A stretch of 38,851 bases of DNA from Rhodospirillales bacterium (GTDB lineage: Bacteria; Pseudomonadota; Alphaproteobacteria; Azospirillales; Azospirillaceae), in contig CANGXM010000005.1 in NCBI GenBank assembly GCA_947457845.1, positions 1-38,851 on the forward strand, in the 5' to 3' direction. The notes under the pieces are model-generated. The model saw only the letters and a list, made by a program, of their open reading frames with translations, did no database searches and was not told the origin of the DNA. This document shows positions 1-9,649 of the stretch, piece after piece (the first letter of the stretch is position 1; each line of letters begins with the position of its first letter). Both the position numbers and the translations under genes were made by a program.

Positions 1-1600
1 CGCGTTCGCCGCGGGCCGGCAGCGCTGGCGTCGGCATCGCGGTCGCCGGCCCCTCGACGGCGACGGGCGCCCCCTCGATCCGCGCCGCCGGCACGGATCC
101 ACGGAGCCGGAACCCGGTCATAGGGAGGCGTCCCTCGGCCCTGTCGAGCGGCGCGAAGGCGATGTCCAGGACGCCGGTCGAGAGATCGACGGTCCCCCGC
201 CCGGCGAACCGCTGCGGCGGCGAGACGAGCCCGATCGAGGGAAGCGTCACCAAGCCTCCGCCGATCGTGAAGGCGGCCGACAGGCCGTCGAGCGGGAGCG
301 GCGCATCGAGGCCGAGGACGCCCACGCCCACGCGCCCGCTGGTGAGCACGAGTCGGCCCTCGCCGACGAGGCGCGCAGGGGCCGGGCCGCCGGCCCCCGA
401 CGCCGGAAGCCGCCAGTCGACGACCCCGCGCAGGTTCCCCGACGCGGCGGGACCGGCGCCGAGTGCGCGCAGGAGGCGCTCCGCGTCCACACCGTTGAGA
501 CGGACGGATCCGGACAGGGCCGCGTCGCCGCCCCGCGCGTCGATCGCCACGCCGCCCGCGACCGAGCCGTCGAACAGGACGGCGTCGGCCAGAATGGCGG
601 AGAGGACGGTGCCGACGCGCCGGACCGCGACGGCGGCGATGCCCAGTTCCACCTCGCCCCAGGTGACGCCGGCGAGCCGCAGGTCGAGCGCGACCGGGGC
701 CGTCGTCCGGGCCAGCGCCAGCGCGGGCGCCACGAGCCGGTCGAACGGGACCCGCCCGGCGTCGAGCCGGCCTTCGAGGCCACCGGGTCCCCACCGAACC
801 GATCCGGCGACGTCGCCGACGTCGAGCTGTCCGCGGATGCCGTCCAGCGCGACGCCCGCCGAATCGACCGTCAGCGCCGCCGTCAGCTCCGCCGCCCGAA
901 CGGGGAGGAGGTCGGACGGCACGCCCAGCAAAGCGAGCGACTGCGCAAGCGCCGGCGCGTTCACCGCGAGCCGCCCGGCCGCTGCCCCGTCCCTGCGCTC
1001 GCCCTCGAACCCGACCGTGTCGCCGCCGCGCGTCGCCCGGATGCGAAGGGGCCGCCGGCCGTCCGCCGCGACGGGCCCCGACACCACGACGAGGGCGATC
1101 GCGCCGTCGGCGCCGAGACGGAGGTCGGCCGAGATCCCATCACCCCCCGTCCCGCGGAGGCTGCCCGCGATGGCGAGGTCCGGAAGGCCGCCGCCGGGCA
1201 CGAGGCGCCCATCGACAACGTCGACTCCGCCCGCCGGCAGGGTGACGCCGTCGCGGCCGGCTCCCTCGGCGAGGACGACGACGGCCCCGACGAGACGGAC
1301 GCCGGCGGACACGAAGCGACCCCGCAGCAGCGTTCCCGGATGGGCGACGATCTCCACCCGGGCGGCGCGGATCTCTGCGATGCCGGGGATCGTCAGGCGG
1401 ACGTCCTGCGCAAAGGCGCGCGGCGAGGGCAGGACGGCGAACCCCGTGCCGCCACCGACGACGACCGAGACGCCCGCCGCCTCCGCCCAGGCCGCCAGCG
1501 CCGTATCCGAGGACGCCCGCGCGACGACGACGGACGCGACCACGAGCCCGGCGATGCCGAGGGCGGCGATCGCCAGGACCGCGAGCAGGAACCTGCGCAT
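1..1600 (-). CDS. AsmA-like envelope protein, C-terminus beyond the window edge (partial)
   Basis: The frame opens at an ATG at 1600 and stays open to base 1, so at least 533 residues are present and the C-terminus is missing. The product starts [14 protein letters not shown], a short basic N-terminus followed by one hydrophobic helix, as in AsmA-like proteins anchored in the inner membrane with a large periplasmic part. The rest is rich in Ala, Gly, Val, Leu and Asp with repeated short beta-strand-like stretches (residue patterns such as [18 protein letters not shown] near residues 65-85), which is the general look of AsmA/DUF3971 lipid-transfer-type proteins. The opposite strand also has a long open frame here, but its product is Arg/Pro/Thr-rich low-complexity sequence typical of a shadow. 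The gene is divergent from moaA with 178 bp between the starts. The family assignment rests on composition and topology, not on a decisive motif. Confidence 0.6.
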   Translation of the reverse strand, partial: MRRFLLAVLAIAALGIAGLVVASVVVARASSDTALAAWAEAAGVSVVVGGGTGFAVLPSPRAFAQDVRLTIPGIAEIRAARVEIVAHPGTLLRGRFVSAGVRLVGAVVVLAEGAGRDGVTLPAGGVDVVDGRLVPGGGLPDLAIAGSLRGTGGDGISADLRLGADGAIALVVVSGPVAADGRRPLRIRATRGGDTVGFEGERRDGAAAGRLAVNAPALAQSLALLGVPSDLLPVRAAELTAALTVDSAGVALDGIRGQLDVGDVAGSVRWGPGGLEGRLDAGRVPFDRLVAPALALARTTAPVALDLRLAGVTWGEVELGIAAVAVRRVGTVLSAILADAVLFDGSVAGGVAIDARGGDAALSGSVRLNGVDAERLLRALGAGPAASGNLRGVVDWRLPASGAGGPAPARLVGEGRLVLTSGRVGVGVLGLDAPLPLDGLSAAFTIGGGLVTLPSIGLVSPPQRFAGRGTVDLSTGVLDIAFAPLDRAEGRLPMTGFRLRGSVPAARIEGAPVAVEGPATAMPTPALPARGER

Positions 1601-1778
1601 GGAGACCCGTCCGGATGGAAGGCGTGGGCGCCGCTGGCGTGCGCGGGCCCGATCCCCATATCACCCGGGGGGCGCCGGGCGCAAACCCACGGACGGCGAC
1701 GGTTGTGTCGGGCCCGCCGTCCCCCTTATCCTCGTCGAGGAAGGCGGGGAACGCCGCTGGACCGGGAGGGAACGGGAC

Positions 1779-2837
1779 ATGGACGGTGTGGTTCGGACGG
1801 ACGGGGCGCCGGTCACGGTGCGGCCGCAGCCGGCGGTCGACCCGTTCGGTCGCACGATCACCTACCTGCGGGTCTCGGTGACCGACCGCTGCGACTTCCG
1901 CTGCGTCTACTGCATGGCGGAGGACATGACCTTCCTCCCCAAGCGCGACCTGCTGACGCTGGAGGAACTCGACCGGGTCTGCTCCACCTTCGTGGCGCTC
2001 GGCGTGCGCAAGCTGCGGCTGACCGGCGGCGAGCCGCTGGTCCGGCGCAACGTGATGTCGCTCGTCCGTTCGTTGTCCCGGCACCTGAAGTCGGGCGCGC
2101 TGAAGGAACTGACGCTGACCACCAACGGCAGCCAGCTGGCGAAGCATGCGGCGGAACTGGCCGAGTGCGGCGTGCGGCGGATCAACGTCTCGCTCGACAC
2201 GCTGGACCCCGCCCGCTTCACCGAACTGACCCGCTGGGGAAAGCTCGATCAGGTGCTCGACGGGATCGCCGCGGCGAAGGCGGCGGGCATCCACGTCAAG
2301 ATCAACGCCGTGGCGCTCAAGGGCGTGAACGACGCGGAGTTCGACGACCTCATCCGCTGGTGCGGGACCCATGGCCACGACCTCTGCCTGATCGAGGTCA
2401 TGCCGATGGGCGACATCGACGGCGAGGGCGGCGCGCGCACCCGGGCCGACCAGTACCTGCCCCTCTCGCTGGCCCGCGCCGATCTCGCGCGACGCTGGAC
2501 GCTGGAGGACACGGATTACAGGACGGGCGGGCCGGCGCGTTACGTGAACGTGCGCGAGGCCGGCATCCGGCTCGGTTTCATCACGCCGCTGACCCACAAT
2601 TTCTGCGAAAGCTGCAACCGCGTGCGCCTGACCTGCACCGGCCAGCTCTTCATGTGCCTCGGGCAGGAGGACGCGGCCGACCTGCGGGCGCCGATGCGGG
2701 CGAGCGCCGACGACGCGCCGCTGGTCGACGCGATCCGCGAGGCCATCACCCGAAAGCCCAAGGGGCACGACTTCGTGATCGACCGGCGGCGCTCCGGTCC
2801 GGCCGTCCCGCGCCACATGAGCGTGACCGGCGGCTGA
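1779..2837 (+). CDS. moaA: GTP 3',8-cyclase MoaA (molybdopterin biosynthesis)
   Basis: This is a radical SAM enzyme that converts GTP to 3',8-cyclo-GTP, the first step of molybdenum cofactor synthesis. The 352-residue product has the N-terminal radical SAM cluster motif Cys38-x3-Cys42-x2-Cys45 in the context [10 protein letters not shown], the SAM-binding stretch LTGGEPL, and the C-terminal second [4Fe-4S] motif Cys276-x2-Cys279-x13-Cys293. It ends in the Gly-Gly pair that MoaA needs for catalysis. Length is normal for the family. The frame is open far upstream (to 162), but the ATG at 1779 has a good ribosome binding site (GGGAGGG at 1764-1770), and the upstream part is low-complexity shadow of the opposite-strand gene. 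No other moa gene is in the window. NAD kinase follows 65 bp later. Confidence 0.96.
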   Translation: MDGVVRTDGAPVTVRPQPAVDPFGRTITYLRVSVTDRCDFRCVYCMAEDMTFLPKRDLLTLEELDRVCSTFVALGVRKLRLTGGEPLVRRNVMSLVRSLSRHLKSGALKELTLTTNGSQLAKHAAELAECGVRRINVSLDTLDPARFTELTRWGKLDQVLDGIAAAKAAGIHVKINAVALKGVNDAEFDDLIRWCGTHGHDLCLIEVMPMGDIDGEGGARTRADQYLPLSLARADLARRWTLEDTDYRTGGPARYVNVREAGIRLGFITPLTHNFCESCNRVRLTCTGQLFMCLGQEDAADLRAPMRASADDAPLVDAIREAITRKPKGHDFVIDRRRSGPAVPRHMSVTGG

Positions 2838-2890
2838 CGCGTCCGGGTGACGACGTCGATCGGCCTTCCGGATCGACCGGAACCGTGCTG

Positions 2891-2896
2891 TAGAGT
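2891..2896 (+). promoter_or_regulatory. -10-like box in front of nadK
   Basis: TAGAGT lies 7 nt before the nadK ATG at 2903. If it is a real -10 element, transcription would start at or next to the A of the ATG, giving a leaderless or nearly leaderless mRNA. No Shine-Dalgarno sequence is visible before this ATG, which fits. I see no good -35 hexamer at the expected distance, so support is weak. Confidence 0.3.
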
Positions 2897-2902
2897 ACGG
2901 CC

Positions 2903-3700
2903 ATGTCCGATCGTCGCCCGCCCGGCCCGCTCCCAGCCTCCCTCCGGCTGCATGTCACCGCAGCCGCCACGCCGGAGGCCACGGACGCGCACCGCGATCT
3001 CGTGCGCCGGTACGGCCAGGCCCCGATCGAGACGGCCGACGTGGTCGTGGCGCTCGGGGGCGACGGCTTCCTGATAGAGACCCTGCACGAGACGCTGCAC
3101 CGGCACGTCCCGATCTTCGGGATGAACCGGGGATCGGTCGGCTTCCTGCTGAACGAATGGTCGCCCGAAGGGCTCGGCGAACGGCTGGCACGGGCCCAGC
3201 GCGTCACGCTCAACCCGCTGCGAATGGTGGCGACGCGTGAAAGCGGGGAACGGGTGGAGGGGCTCGCCCTCAACGAGGTCTCGCTCCTGCGGGAGACGCG
3301 CCAGTCGGCCAAGCTTCGCATCCTCGTGGATGGCATCGTCCGGCTGCCCGAACTGATCTGCGACGGCGCCCTCGTCGCCACGCCCGCGGGCAGCACGGCC
3401 TACAACCTGTCCGCGCATGGACCGATCGTCCCGTTGGGGGCGAACGTCCTGGCGCTCACCCCGATCAGCGCGTTCCGGCCGCGCCGCTGGCGGGGCGCGC
3501 TCGTGCCGCGGACGGCGGAGATCGTGTTCGAGGTTCTGGAGGCGGCGAAGCGGCCGGTCAGCGCCGTGGCCGACTTCACCGAGGTCCGGGACGCCGTGCG
3601 GGTGACCGTCCGCGAGGAGACCGCGATCTCGCTGGATCTCCTGTTCGACCCCGACCAGAACCTCGACGAGCGGATCCTCAAGGAACAGTTCGCAAGCTGA
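2903..3700 (+). CDS. nadK: NAD kinase
   Basis: The enzyme phosphorylates NAD at the 2'-hydroxyl of the adenosine ribose to make NADP in the cytoplasm. The 265-residue product carries the family hallmarks: the GGDG motif at residues 52-55 ([14 protein letters not shown]), the Asn124-Glu125 pair in [10 protein letters not shown], and the conserved segment [19 protein letters not shown] at about 153-171. The length matches the compact alphaproteobacterial form (about 255-270 residues). The ATG at 2903 is the only sensible start; no Shine-Dalgarno sequence is visible upstream, but a -10-like TAGAGT at 2891-2896 suggests a very short leader. The gene lies 65 bp after moaA on the same strand, so it may also be read from the moaA transcript. 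No functional link to the ABC importer that follows is evident. Confidence 0.95.
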   Translation: MSDRRPPGPLPASLRLHVTAAATPEATDAHRDLVRRYGQAPIETADVVVALGGDGFLIETLHETLHRHVPIFGMNRGSVGFLLNEWSPEGLGERLARAQRVTLNPLRMVATRESGERVEGLALNEVSLLRETRQSAKLRILVDGIVRLPELICDGALVATPAGSTAYNLSAHGPIVPLGANVLALTPISAFRPRRWRGALVPRTAEIVFEVLEAAKRPVSAVADFTEVRDAVRVTVREETAISLDLLFDPDQNLDERILKEQFAS

Positions 3701-3768
3701 GGCATCCGGCGGCACGCGGAGCCTTCTGCCGAAACCGTGGGCCTTTCAGCATTCGGGCGCCTTCGGGA

Positions 3769-3815
3769 TTGAAAGCGCCGGGCCAAGTATGCTTGATACG
3801 TATGGCAGCCATACG
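3769..3815 (+). promoter_or_regulatory. Candidate promoter/operator of the branched-chain-type ABC operon
   Basis: A perfect 17-bp inverted repeat, CGTATGGC-A-GCCATACG, occupies 3799-3815, 61 bp before the start of the first ABC gene. Upstream, TTGAAA at 3769-3774 resembles a -35 hexamer, and the palindrome falls where the -10/+1 region or an operator just downstream would lie. The 8-bp arms with a 1-bp centre suit a dimeric regulator (GntR-, LacI- or TetR-type). No regulator gene is adjacent, so the binding protein is unknown. The palindrome itself is certain; its role is inferred. Confidence 0.5.
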
Positions 3816-3876
3816 AACGGGCCGCCCACACGTCACACCGGATCAACCGGCGGGCGGAGAACCACGGGGGGACGCG

Positions 3877-4621
3877 ATGTCCGGCTTCATTCTGGAGACG
3901 GAAGGGCTGACGAAGGAATTCCGCGGCTTCGTCGCGGTCAAGAACGTCTCGCTGAAGGTGCGGCGCGGGTCCACCCACGCGCTGATCGGGCCGAACGGCG
4001 CCGGCAAGACGACCTGTTTCAACCTGCTGACGAAGTTCCTCCCGCCCTCGGCCGGCCGCATCGTCTACAACGGTCGCGACATCACGCGCGAGAAGCCGTC
4101 GAGCATCGCGCGGCTGGGGCTCGTCCGCTCGTTCCAGATCTCCGCCGTGTTCCCGCATCTCTCGGTGCTCGAGAACGTGCGCATCGCGCTCCAGCGGCAA
4201 CGGGGCTTCTCGTTCGACTTCTGGCGTGCCGAGGGCGTGCTGGCCGAATACAACGACCGCGCGGCCGAACTGCTGGAGGCGGTCGGGCTGCAGGAGTACG
4301 TGGCGCACACCGCGGCGGAACTCCCCTACGGCCGCAAGCGCGCGCTCGAACTGGCGACGACGCTGGCCCTCGACCCCGCGATGCTCCTCCTCGACGAGCC
4401 CACCGCCGGCATGGGCCACGAGGACGTGGGGCGCATCATGGAACTGATCGGCCGGGTGGCGAAGGACCGGACCGTGCTGATGGTCGAACACAACATGACC
4501 GTCGTCTCGACCCTCGCGCACACCATCACCGTTCTCGCCCGCGGCGAGGTGCTGGCGGAGGGGGACTATGCGACCGTCTCGAAGAACCCGGACGTGATCC
4601 AGGCCTACATGGGAACGGCCA

Positions 4622-4629
<8 letters not shown>
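3877..4629 (+). CDS. ABC importer ATP-binding protein, LivG-type
   Basis: This is one of two ATPases that power uptake through the permease pair encoded downstream (branched-chain amino acid/amide/urea-type ABC importer, HAAT family). The 250-residue product has Walker A GPNGAGKT at residues 38-45, an LPYGRKR signature at about 149-155 (the LivG variant of the ABC signature, in place of LSGGQ), and Walker B with Asp173-Glu174 in MLLLDEPTAGM, then a switch His in MVEHNM. The frame is open from 3769, but the ATG at 3877 gives the expected LivG length and has a GGGGGGA ribosome binding site at 3866-3872. The residues encoded upstream of it do not look like an ABC protein. The 3' end overlaps the start of the next ATPase by 8 bp, indicating translational coupling. 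Confidence 0.92.
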
Positions 4630-5356
<727 letters not shown>

Positions 5357-5373
5357 GCGGACGCCGCAAGGGA

Positions 5374-5390
5374 CGGGCCCGACGGGCCCG
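5374..5390 (+). promoter_or_regulatory. Short hairpin between livF-type gene and binding-protein gene
   Basis: Two copies of the self-complementary octamer CGGGCCCG (5374-5381 and 5383-5390), separated by one A, can fold into a compact stem just upstream of the ribosome binding site (GGGAGA at 5401-5406) of the binding protein gene. It has no T-run, so it is more likely an mRNA processing or stability element than a terminator. Confidence 0.35.
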
Positions 5391-5415
5391 GGTCACAACA
5401 GGGAGAGAAACGAAC

Positions 5416-6627
5416 ATGTTCAGGAAGATGCTGCTCGCTTCCGCACTGGCGCTGGCCATCGCCGCGCCGGCCTCGGCCCAGTCGCCGGTGCGGGTGAAGT
5501 TCGGTGTGCTGAGCGACATGTCTGGCATCTACGCCGACGCGACCGGCCAGGGCTCGGTGATCGCCGCGCAGATGGCGATCGAGGACTTCCAGGCTTCGCA
5601 GAAGGGCATCCAGGCCGAGGTGGTCGGCGCCGACCACCAGAACCGTCCGGACGTCGGCTCGAACGTCGTGCGCCAGTGGTTCGACCGCGAGAACGTCGAC
5701 GTCGTCCTCGACACGCCGACCTCGTCGGTGGCGCTGGCCGTCTCCGAGGTGACGCGCGAGCGCAACAAGGTGTTCCTGAACTCCGGCGCCGCCTCGTCCG
5801 ACCTGACCGGCTCGGCCTGCTCGCCCAACACGATCCACTGGACCTACGACACCTGGGCGCTGGCCAACGGGACCGGCGGCGCGCTGGTGGCCGAGGGCGG
5901 CGACACCTGGTTCTTCCTCACCGCCGACTACGCGTTCGGCCACGCGCTCGAGCGCGACACGTCGAACTTCGTGACGTCGAAGGGCGGCCGGGTGATCGGC
6001 GCGGTCCGCACGCCGTTCCCGTCGTCGGACTTCTCGTCCTTCCTGCTCCAGGCGCAGGCCTCGCGGGCGAAGGTGATCGGCCTCGCCAACGCGGGCGGCG
6101 ACACCATCAACTCGATCAAGCAGGCGGGCGAGTTCGGCATCACCCAGGGCGGTCAGCGCCTCGCCGGCCTCCTCGTGTTCGACACCGACATCCACTCGCT
6201 CGGGCTGCGGACCGCGCAGGGCCTCGTGCTCACCGCGCCGTTCTACTGGGATCGCGACGACGCCACCCGCGCCTTCGCCGCCCGCTACGAGCAGCGCCAT
6301 CCGCGCCGGCTGAAGCCCACCTACGTGCATGCGGGCGTCTATTCCTCGGTCATGCACTACCTCAAGGCGCTCGAGAAGACCCGCTCGGCCGCCGACGGGG
6401 CGAAGATGGTCGCCGAGATGAAGGCCATGCCGACCGACGACCCGCTGTTCGGCAAGGGCGAGGTGCGGCAGGACGGCCGCAAGATCCATCCGATGTACCT
6501 CTATCAGGTGAAGACCCCGGCCGAGTCGCGGGGTGCGTGGGACTACAACAAGCTGCTGCGGACCATCCCGGCGGCGGAGGCCTTCCGTCCGCTCCGCGAC
6601 GGCGGCTGCTCGCTCGTCAGGTCCTGA
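5416..6627 (+). CDS. Periplasmic substrate-binding protein of the branched-chain-type ABC importer
   Basis: The 403-residue product begins with a clear Sec signal peptide (MFRKMLLASALALAIAAPAS, likely cut after Ala21 in ASA-Q) and continues with VRVKFGVLSDMSGIYAD, the standard start of a type I periplasmic binding domain (Peripla_BP_6, LivJ/LivK-like). It would capture the substrate in the periplasm and deliver it to the permeases encoded downstream. The typical second-lobe segments are present, including FFLTADYAFGHALERD and the VRTPFPSSDFSSFLLQAQAS stretch. The sequence does not fix the ligand: this family binds branched-chain amino acids, amides, urea or aromatic compounds. A good ribosome binding site (GGGAGA, 5401-5406) supports the start. 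Next comes a perfect palindrome (6642-6667), then the permeases. Confidence 0.92.
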   Translation: MFRKMLLASALALAIAAPASAQSPVRVKFGVLSDMSGIYADATGQGSVIAAQMAIEDFQASQKGIQAEVVGADHQNRPDVGSNVVRQWFDRENVDVVLDTPTSSVALAVSEVTRERNKVFLNSGAASSDLTGSACSPNTIHWTYDTWALANGTGGALVAEGGDTWFFLTADYAFGHALERDTSNFVTSKGGRVIGAVRTPFPSSDFSSFLLQAQASRAKVIGLANAGGDTINSIKQAGEFGITQGGQRLAGLLVFDTDIHSLGLRTAQGLVLTAPFYWDRDDATRAFAARYEQRHPRRLKPTYVHAGVYSSVMHYLKALEKTRSAADGAKMVAEMKAMPTDDPLFGKGEVRQDGRKIHPMYLYQVKTPAESRGAWDYNKLLRTIPAAEAFRPLRDGGCSLVRS

Positions 6628-6641
6628 TCCAACGAACCGCA

Positions 6642-6667
6642 CGCCGCGCCCCCCGGGGGGCGCGGCG
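6642..6667 (+). promoter_or_regulatory. Perfect 26-bp palindrome (hairpin) between binding-protein and permease genes
   Basis: Left arm 6642-6654 (CGCCGCGCCCCCC) and right arm 6655-6667 (GGGGGGCGCGGCG) are exact reverse complements, giving a very stable GC-only hairpin 14 nt after the binding-protein stop codon. It lacks a T-run. In many binding-protein operons such hairpins protect the upstream mRNA from 3' exonucleases or partly terminate transcription, so the binding protein is made in excess over the permeases. That role is inferred from position here. Confidence 0.6.
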
Positions 6668-6701
6668 CCTCGCGACCGCCTGAAGGGATCTGCAGCCGAC
6701 C

Positions 6702-7595
6702 ATGATGACCTTCACGATCTTCGGGGTGTCCTCCGTCGCGCTGTTCGGCCAGCTCCTGCTGGGGCTGATCAACGGCGCCTTCTACGCGATGCTGAGCCTC
6801 GGGCTCGCGGTCATCTTCGGCATGCTGAACATCATCAACTTCACCCACGGCGCCCAGTACATGATGGGCGCGTTCGTGGCGTGGATGCTTCTGGACTACC
6901 TGGGCATCGGCTACTGGCCGGCCCTGGTCCTCGCGCCGGTGATCGTCGGTATCACCGGGGTGATCATCGAGCGCACGATGCTGCACAGGCTCTACAAGCT
7001 CGACCATCTCTACGGGCTTCTGCTGACCTTCGGCCTCGCGCTCACGATCCAGGGCCTGCTCCGCAACCAGTACGGCGCCTCGGGCCTGCCCTACGCCATC
7101 CCTGACGAGTTGCGCGGCGGGACCAACCTCGGCTTCATGTTCCTGCCGAACTATCGCGGCTGGGTGGTCGTCGCCTCGCTCGTGGTCTGCCTTACGACCT
7201 GGTTCGTGATCGAACGGACGAAGCTCGGCGCCTATCTGCGCGCGGCGACGGAGAACCCGACGCTGGTTCAGGCGATGGGCATCAACGTGCCGCGCATGAT
7301 CACGCTCACCTACGGCACCGGCGTCGGGCTCGCCGGGCTCGCGGGCGTGCTCGCGGCCCCGATCTACTCCGTCAACCCGAACATGGGCGCCGACCTGATC
7401 ATCGTGGTGTTCGCGGTGGTCGTGATCGGCGGCATGGGCTCCATCCTCGGATCCATCGTCACGGGCTTCGGCCTCGGCGTGGTGGAGGGCCTGACGAAGG
7501 TCTTCTATCCGGAGGCATCGGCCACCGTGATCTTCGTGATCATGGTGATCGTGCTGCTGACCAAGCCCGCCGGCCTCTTCGGAAGGAACGCCTGA
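6702..7595 (+). CDS. ABC importer permease, LivH-type
   Basis: This is one of the two inner-membrane permeases forming the translocation channel. The 297-residue product is strongly hydrophobic with about eight membrane segments. It contains the LivH-family segment GQLLLGLINGAFYAMLSLGL near the N-terminus followed by FGMLNIINFTHG, and the cytoplasmic coupling region LRAATENPTLVQAMGINVPR at about 176-196. The ATG at 6702 is directly followed by a second ATG at 6705; either may be used. The only purine-rich ribosome binding candidate (GAAGGGA, about 6682-6688) is rather distant. The gene ends 3 bp before the next permease gene. Confidence 0.93.
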   Translation: MMTFTIFGVSSVALFGQLLLGLINGAFYAMLSLGLAVIFGMLNIINFTHGAQYMMGAFVAWMLLDYLGIGYWPALVLAPVIVGITGVIIERTMLHRLYKLDHLYGLLLTFGLALTIQGLLRNQYGASGLPYAIPDELRGGTNLGFMFLPNYRGWVVVASLVVCLTTWFVIERTKLGAYLRAATENPTLVQAMGINVPRMITLTYGTGVGLAGLAGVLAAPIYSVNPNMGADLIIVVFAVVVIGGMGSILGSIVTGFGLGVVEGLTKVFYPEASATVIFVIMVIVLLTKPAGLFGRNA

Positions 7596-7598
7596 GCC

Positions 7599-8570
7599 AT
7601 GGCCACCGTCACCGCCGGCGAGATCCGCGCCGCCACCCACGAGGGCCTGCCGCGCCAGCAGGTCGTGGCCTTCGTCATCATGGTGGGCGCGCTGGTCGCG
7701 GCCCCCTTCTTCTTCTATCCCGTCTTCTTGATGAAGGTGCTGTGCTTCGCGCTCTTCGCGTGCGCCTTCAACCTGCTGATCGGCTACGTCGGGCTGCTGT
7801 CCTTCGGCCACGCCGCCTACTTCGGCATGGGAAGCTACGTCGCGGCCCACGCGGCCAAGGTCTGGGGCCTCCCCACCGAACTCGCGATCCTGGCCGGGAC
7901 CGCCGTCGCGGGCGTGCTCGGCGTCGTGTTCGGCTGGCTCGCGATCAAGCGGCAGGGCATCTACTTCGCCATGATCACCCTGGCGCTGGCCCAGATGGTC
8001 TTCTTCTTCAGCCTGCAGGCGCCCTTCACCGGCGGCGAGGACGGCATCCAGTCGGTGCCGCGCGGACACCTTTTCGGCGTGATCGACCTGCGCAGCGATC
8101 TCGCCATGTACTTTTTCGTCCTCGCCATCTTCCTGATGGGCTTCCTGTTCATCTACCGCGTGATCCATTCGCCGTTCGGGCAGGTTCTCAAGGCGATCCG
8201 GGAGAACGAGGCCCGCGCCACCTCGCTCGGCTATCGGCCCGACCACTACAAGCTGACGGCCTTCGTGCTCTCCGCGACGCTCGCCGGCCTCGCGGGCGCG
8301 ACCAAGGCCATCGTGTTCCAGCTGGCCTCCCTGACCGACGTCCACTGGTCCATGTCTGGCGAGGTCGTGCTGATGACGCTCGTCGGCGGCCTCGGCACCG
8401 TGTTCGGCCCCGTGGTCGGCGCGCTGACGATCGTGACGATGCAGAACTATCTCGCGAGCTTCGGCGCGTGGGTGACGGTGATCCAGGGCGTGATCTTCAT
8501 CGTCTGCGTCATGGCGTTCCGCCGCGGCGTCATCGGCGAGATCGCGAACGTCCTGAAGAAGCCGCTCTGA
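7599..8570 (+). CDS. ABC importer permease, LivM-type
   Basis: The second permease of the importer has 323 residues and about nine to ten hydrophobic segments. The family-specific stretches LLIGYVGLLSFGHAAYFGMGSY (about residues 58-80) and KAIRENEARATSLGYRPDHYKL (the cytoplasmic EAA-like coupling loop, about 201-222) are both intact, as is the late segment LVGGLGTVFGPVVGA. The ATG at 7599 follows the livH-type stop codon after three bases, so the two are translationally coupled. This is the last gene of the five-gene transporter operon; a 12-bp stem-loop starts two bases after its stop codon. Confidence 0.93.
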   Translation: MATVTAGEIRAATHEGLPRQQVVAFVIMVGALVAAPFFFYPVFLMKVLCFALFACAFNLLIGYVGLLSFGHAAYFGMGSYVAAHAAKVWGLPTELAILAGTAVAGVLGVVFGWLAIKRQGIYFAMITLALAQMVFFFSLQAPFTGGEDGIQSVPRGHLFGVIDLRSDLAMYFFVLAIFLMGFLFIYRVIHSPFGQVLKAIRENEARATSLGYRPDHYKLTAFVLSATLAGLAGATKAIVFQLASLTDVHWSMSGEVVLMTLVGGLGTVFGPVVGALTIVTMQNYLASFGAWVTVIQGVIFIVCVMAFRRGVIGEIANVLKKPL

Positions 8571-8679
8571 CCGCCGTGGACGCGGGGCGCGCGCAGCCGC
8601 CCTGCGTCCACGGCGCTTGGCCGCCGCCGCGCGCCTGCCCATAGTCCGTGCGTCGCGCGGCGGGTTCCGCCGTGGACGC
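8571..8679 (+). promoter_or_regulatory. Three-armed repeat between livM-type gene and aspartoacylase-like gene (alternative hairpins)
   Basis: The 12-mer CGCCGTGGACGC occurs at 8572-8583 and again at 8668-8679 as a direct repeat, while its exact reverse complement GCGTCCACGGCG sits between them at 8604-8615. The middle arm can therefore pair with either outer arm: a compact hairpin (20-nt loop) right after the livM stop, or a longer one (52-nt loop) whose 3' arm abuts the purine-rich ribosome binding site at 8681-8688. The first behaves like a terminator stem without a T-run. The sequence matches are certain; a switching role is a hypothesis. Confidence 0.5.
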
Positions 8680-8692
8680 CAGGGGGGCGCGA

Positions 8693-9649
8693 ATGACGGA
8701 AACGATGCCCCGGGTGGAGCTGGTGCCGCCCGACATCGCCGCCTACCGCAACGGCAACGTCGGGGTCGACTGGGTCTGGCGGTGGACCGCCGCGGCGCCG
8801 GGCCCCCACGTGGCCGTCGTCGCCGCCGTCCACGGCAACGAACTCTGCGGGCCGATCGTCGTCGACCGGCTGCATCGGCTCGGAATCCGTCCGGCGCGGG
8901 GCACCCTTACGCTCGCGCTCGCCAACGCCGCCGCCTATCTCAGCTTCGACGCGCAGCGGCCGACGGCATCGCGCTTCCTCGACGAGGACATGAACCGCGT
9001 CTGGGACCCCGCCGTCCTCGACGGGCCGCGTCGCACCGCCGAACGCGTCCGCGCGCGGGCGCTCCGGCCCCTGCTCGCCGAGGCCGACGCGCTGCTCGAC
9101 CTCCACTCGATGCTCCACGAGGGCGATCCCCTCATCCTCAGCGGGCCGACGGCACGGGGAGCGGCCCTCGCCCGCGCGATCGGCCTTCCGGCCTGGGTCG
9201 TCGCCGACGCCGGGCATGCGGCGGGGCTCCGCCTGATCGACATGCCGCCCTTCGGCGATCCCGATGCGGCGCAGACGGCCATCCTGGTCGAGTGCGGGCA
9301 GCACTGGCGCCGCGCGACGGCGGCGGTGGCGCTCGAGGCGACGATCCGGTTCCTCGCCCACTTCGGCATCGTGGATTCCGCGGTCTTCGCCGCCCACCGG
9401 CCGGCGCCCGGGCCGCAGGCCGCCGGCGGCTTCGTCCGCGTGACCGACGTGGTGACCGTTCGGACCGACCGGTTCCGCTTCGCGCCCGACGCGCACGGCA
9501 TGTCCGTCGTTCCCCGCGCGGGGACGGTGATCGCCTGGGACGGGGACGACGCGGTCCGGACGCCCTACGACGACTGCGTGCTCGTCATGCCCTCCCGCCG
9601 GGCGCGGGCGGGACAGACCGCGGTCCGGCTGGGGCGGCGGGAACCATGA
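8693..9649 (+). CDS. Succinylglutamate desuccinylase/aspartoacylase-family zinc deacylase
   Basis: The 318-residue product belongs to the AstE/AspA branch of M14-like zinc enzymes, which cleave N-acyl amino acids or similar amides. The Zn-binding motif His47-x2-Glu50 is visible in VAAVHGNELCGP, the third ligand is His138 in DALLDLHSM, and the conserved DEDMNRVW segment at about 97-104 lies between them. Length is typical. A GTG at 8648 would add 15 residues, but the ATG at 8693 has a strong purine-rich site (AGGGGGG, 8681-8687) and gives a natural N-terminus. The stop overlaps the start of the AbrB-like gene (ATGA), so the two proteins are probably made together. The substrate cannot be told from sequence. 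Confidence 0.85.
   Translation: MTETMPRVELVPPDIAAYRNGNVGVDWVWRWTAAAPGPHVAVVAAVHGNELCGPIVVDRLHRLGIRPARGTLTLALANAAAYLSFDAQRPTASRFLDEDMNRVWDPAVLDGPRRTAERVRARALRPLLAEADALLDLHSMLHEGDPLILSGPTARGAALARAIGLPAWVVADAGHAAGLRLIDMPPFGDPDAAQTAILVECGQHWRRATAAVALEATIRFLAHFGIVDSAVFAAHRPAPGPQAAGGFVRVTDVVTVRTDRFRFAPDAHGMSVVPRAGTVIAWDGDDAVRTPYDDCVLVMPSRRARAGQTAVRLGRREP

Noticed and set aside
162-1778. Long plus-strand open frame continuous with moaA, giving an 891-residue protein
   Set aside because: The extra 539 residues are Arg/Pro/Ser/Thr-rich low complexity without domains, and the opposite strand carries a credible signal-anchored protein. The ATG at 1779 has a ribosome binding site and gives standard MoaA.
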